Shown piece by piece: positions 5,458 through 5,477 of a DNA stretch of 5,477 nucleotides. The position numbers and the translations under genes are program-made. Origin of the DNA: Caldilineaceae bacterium (lineage in GTDB: Bacteria; Chloroflexota; Anaerolineae; Caldilineales; Caldilineaceae). The stretch lies in contig JAPKMV010000280.1 in assembly GCA_026645635.1 (NCBI GenBank), positions 1 to 5,477 on the forward strand. The letters are read 5' to 3'. Each line of letters starts with the position of its first letter. Position 1 is the stretch's first letter. The notes under the pieces are model-generated. The model had not been told where the DNA came from and searched no databases. It saw only the letters and a list, made by a program, of their open reading frames with translations.

Positions 5458-5477
5458 TGTGACGGTGCCTGTGACGG
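5458..5477. repeat. Direct repeat TGTGACGG x2 upstream of the operon
   Basis: TGTGACGG at 5458-5465 and again at 5470-5477, period 12 bases, spacer TGCC. On the coding strand it reads CCGTCACA twice, beginning 7 bases above the ribosome site of the SnoaL-like gene. It could be a tandem regulator half-site about one helix turn apart or the tail of an upstream gene; the window ends here, so the array may continue. Confidence 0.45.

Overview
All convincing genes in this G+C-rich window lie on the minus strand, so transcription runs from high to low coordinates. The likely source is a Chloroflexota bacterium of the Anaerolineae/Caldilineae type. That assignment is inference. It rests on a secreted lipoprotein with long Pro/Thr/Ala-rich linkers around a bacterial SH3 domain, on G+C-rich coding sequence, and on intergenic DNA made of short G-rich heptamer repeats. 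No rRNA, tRNA or phylogenetic marker is present to confirm it.

Layout, in transcription order. (1) Positions 5437-3235 hold a tight three-gene operon: a SnoaL-like polyketide-cyclase/ester-cyclase fold protein, a plant-COMT-type SAM-dependent O-methyltransferase, and an alpha/beta hydrolase of the methylesterase/hydroxynitrile-lyase type. Gaps are 28-29 bases. Cyclase-fold protein, O-methyltransferase and esterase is a combination familiar from aromatic polyketide tailoring (compare the SnoaL, RdmB/DnrK and RdmC families), but no polyketide synthase is visible here. The methyltransferase is broken by one extra base in a C6/G6 run exactly at its SAM-binding glycine motif. (2) Positions 3234-2636 are about 600 bases without a confident gene. 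They contain a bulged hairpin, an orphan Shine-Dalgarno with a 53-codon TTG-started ORF, a pyrimidine-rich direct-repeat patch, a 28-codon fragment that looks like the tail of a lost gene, and tandem AAGACGCA repeats. (3) Positions 2635-1529 encode a secreted lipoprotein with an SH3b domain and an unrecognised C-terminal beta-rich domain. A strong G-quadruplex motif lies opposite one of its linkers. (4) Positions 1528-1409 are a 120-base gap filled by a large inverted repeat of G-rich heptamers. This gap also carries a 38-codon ORF that overlaps the lipoprotein stop (ATGA) and ends 7 bases before the next gene. (5) Positions 1408-1 encode an ABC-F ATPase, cut by the window edge just before its second signature motif.

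The operon genes probably act together on a small-molecule substrate. The lipoprotein and ABC-F gene may share a transcript, with the palindromic 38-codon leader between them. The most interesting points are the frameshift in the methyltransferase, the tailoring-like trio, and the leader/palindrome before the ABC-F gene.
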